A stretch of 64,000 nucleotides of DNA from Thalassotalea sp. G2M2-11 (GTDB taxonomy: Bacteria; Pseudomonadota; Gammaproteobacteria; Enterobacterales; Alteromonadaceae). Within the stretch, counting starts at the first letter, position 1. Each line of letters opens with the position of its first letter. The DNA lies in the NCBI RefSeq assembly GCF_017168195.1, contig NZ_JADNYL010000001.1, forward strand, positions 558,001 to 622,000. The letters are read 5' to 3'. Both the position numbers and the translations under genes were made by a program. Below are positions 63,467 through 64,000 of the stretch, in pieces. The notes beneath the pieces were generated by a model. The model saw only the letters and a program-made list of their open reading frames with translations, was not told the origin of the DNA and made no database searches.

Positions 63467-64000
63467 ATGTATCCGTTAAGTTATACCGAGCCTGTTTTTC
63501 GTCCGCCTAGTGAGTGGAAAAGTTTAATTTTACAAGTGACCAATGGCTGCTCTTGGAATCAATGTACTTTTTGTGAAATGTATACCAGTGATGCGAAAAA
63601 GTTTAAGCCAAAAAAGCTTGAATTGATCGAGCAAGAGCTGCAACAAGTGGCGCAATCAGGTTTAGCGGTGCATCGAGTTTTTTTGGCTGATGGTGATGCC
63701 ATGATGTTACCGTTTCGTCAGTTAAAGTCGATACTAGAGCTGATCCAACGCTATTGTCCGCAAGTGACTCGCGTATCGAGTTATTGTTTACCAAGAAATT
63801 TACGCAATAAAACGGTTGAACAACTCGCTGAGCTAAGAGCGCTAGGCCTGAGCTTACTTTATGTTGGCTGTGAAAGTGGTGATGATCAGGTATTGTCCAT
63901 CATAGAAAAAGGTGAAACTTACCAAAGCTCATTGAGCGCATTAACGAAAACCAAACAAGCGGGTATTAAAAGTTCGGTGATGATTTTAAATGGTTTAGGC
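63467..64000 (+). CDS. Radical SAM protein (partial, C-terminus outside window)
   Basis: 178 residues are visible from the ATG at 63467, Shine-Dalgarno GGTGA. The frame is open to the window end. A radical SAM cluster motif CSWNQCTFC (CxxxxCxxC variant with four and two residues between cysteines) binds a 4Fe-4S cluster and SAM. It is followed by VFLADGDAMMLP and VGCESGDDQVLSIIEKG, typical of the B12/Elp3-like radical SAM group. Function not recognised. It starts 3 bp after the folA stop. Confidence 0.87.
   Translation, partial: MYPLSYTEPVFRPPSEWKSLILQVTNGCSWNQCTFCEMYTSDAKKFKPKKLELIEQELQQVAQSGLAVHRVFLADGDAMMLPFRQLKSILELIQRYCPQVTRVSSYCLPRNLRNKTVEQLAELRALGLSLLYVGCESGDDQVLSIIEKGETYQSSLSALTKTKQAGIKSSVMILNGLG

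Overview
The window is about 64 kb of an AT-rich (roughly 40% GC by eye), densely coding chromosome. It looks like a marine gammaproteobacterium of the Alteromonadales, most likely a Colwelliaceae/Thalassotalea-type organism. This rests on protein character (a TonB-receptor sugar locus, GH16 laminarinase, PAS-GGDEF and hybrid kinases, NSS symporter) and on core gene neighbourhoods (argR divergent from mdh; ispB divergent from rplU-rpmA-obgE). The genus is an inference. I saw no tRNA, rRNA, CRISPR array, prophage or transposase gene.

Layout. (1) 1-3.3 kb: a two-component system, with the sigma-54 response regulator cut by the window edge, faces a small secreted protein of unknown function. That protein's promoter region shows a -24/-12 element and two palindromic upstream sites. 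(2) 3.6-10.2 kb: a PAS-PAS-GGDEF cyclase, a secreted GH16 laminarinase behind two GGAAGCGCTTCC-type operators, and a hybrid histidine kinase. (3) 10.3-32.4 kb: a maltodextrin/starch locus: LacI regulator, MFS sugar porter, GH97 alpha-glucosidase, two secreted GH13 amylases, pullulanase, TonB receptor, tryptophan-halogenase-like flavoprotein and a cytoplasmic GH13 glucosidase. Six copies of a TGCATACGTATTCA-type operator tie it together. Inserted in the locus is a peptidoglycan-peptide cluster (lipoprotein amidase, lipoprotein LD-carboxypeptidase, secreted M14 carboxypeptidase). (4) 33-41.6 kb: an adaptor/ATPase/permease ABC system followed by an NtrC-type regulator and kinase. (5) 41.7-53.9 kb: housekeeping and hypothetical genes: a substrate-binding-like protein, M28 peptidase, two HDOD proteins (one next to a globin), NSS symporter, rRNA methyltransferase-like gene, LigE-type DNA ligase, GIY-YIG and DUF2797 genes. 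(6) 54-64 kb: nitrogen control (glnK-amtB with NtrC and sigma-54 sites), DyP peroxidase, argR/mdh, ispB/rplU-rpmA-obgE, folA and the start of a radical SAM gene.

How the parts work together. Long starch-type glucans would be cut outside the cytoplasm by pullulanase and GH13 enzymes, taken up through the TonB receptor, trimmed by GH97, moved inward by the MFS porter and finished by the cytoplasmic GH13 enzyme. The LacI protein probably represses through the TACGTA-centred operators.

The most notable non-coding signals are two copies of a TA-flanked MITE-like element. One sits between the pullulanase start codon and its nearest operator. The other sits at the predicted transcription start of a sigma-54 promoter in front of the ABC operon. 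Three independent sigma-54 promoter candidates occur in the window, each with an upstream dyad of the kind enhancer-binding regulators use. All promoter and operator calls were made by eye.
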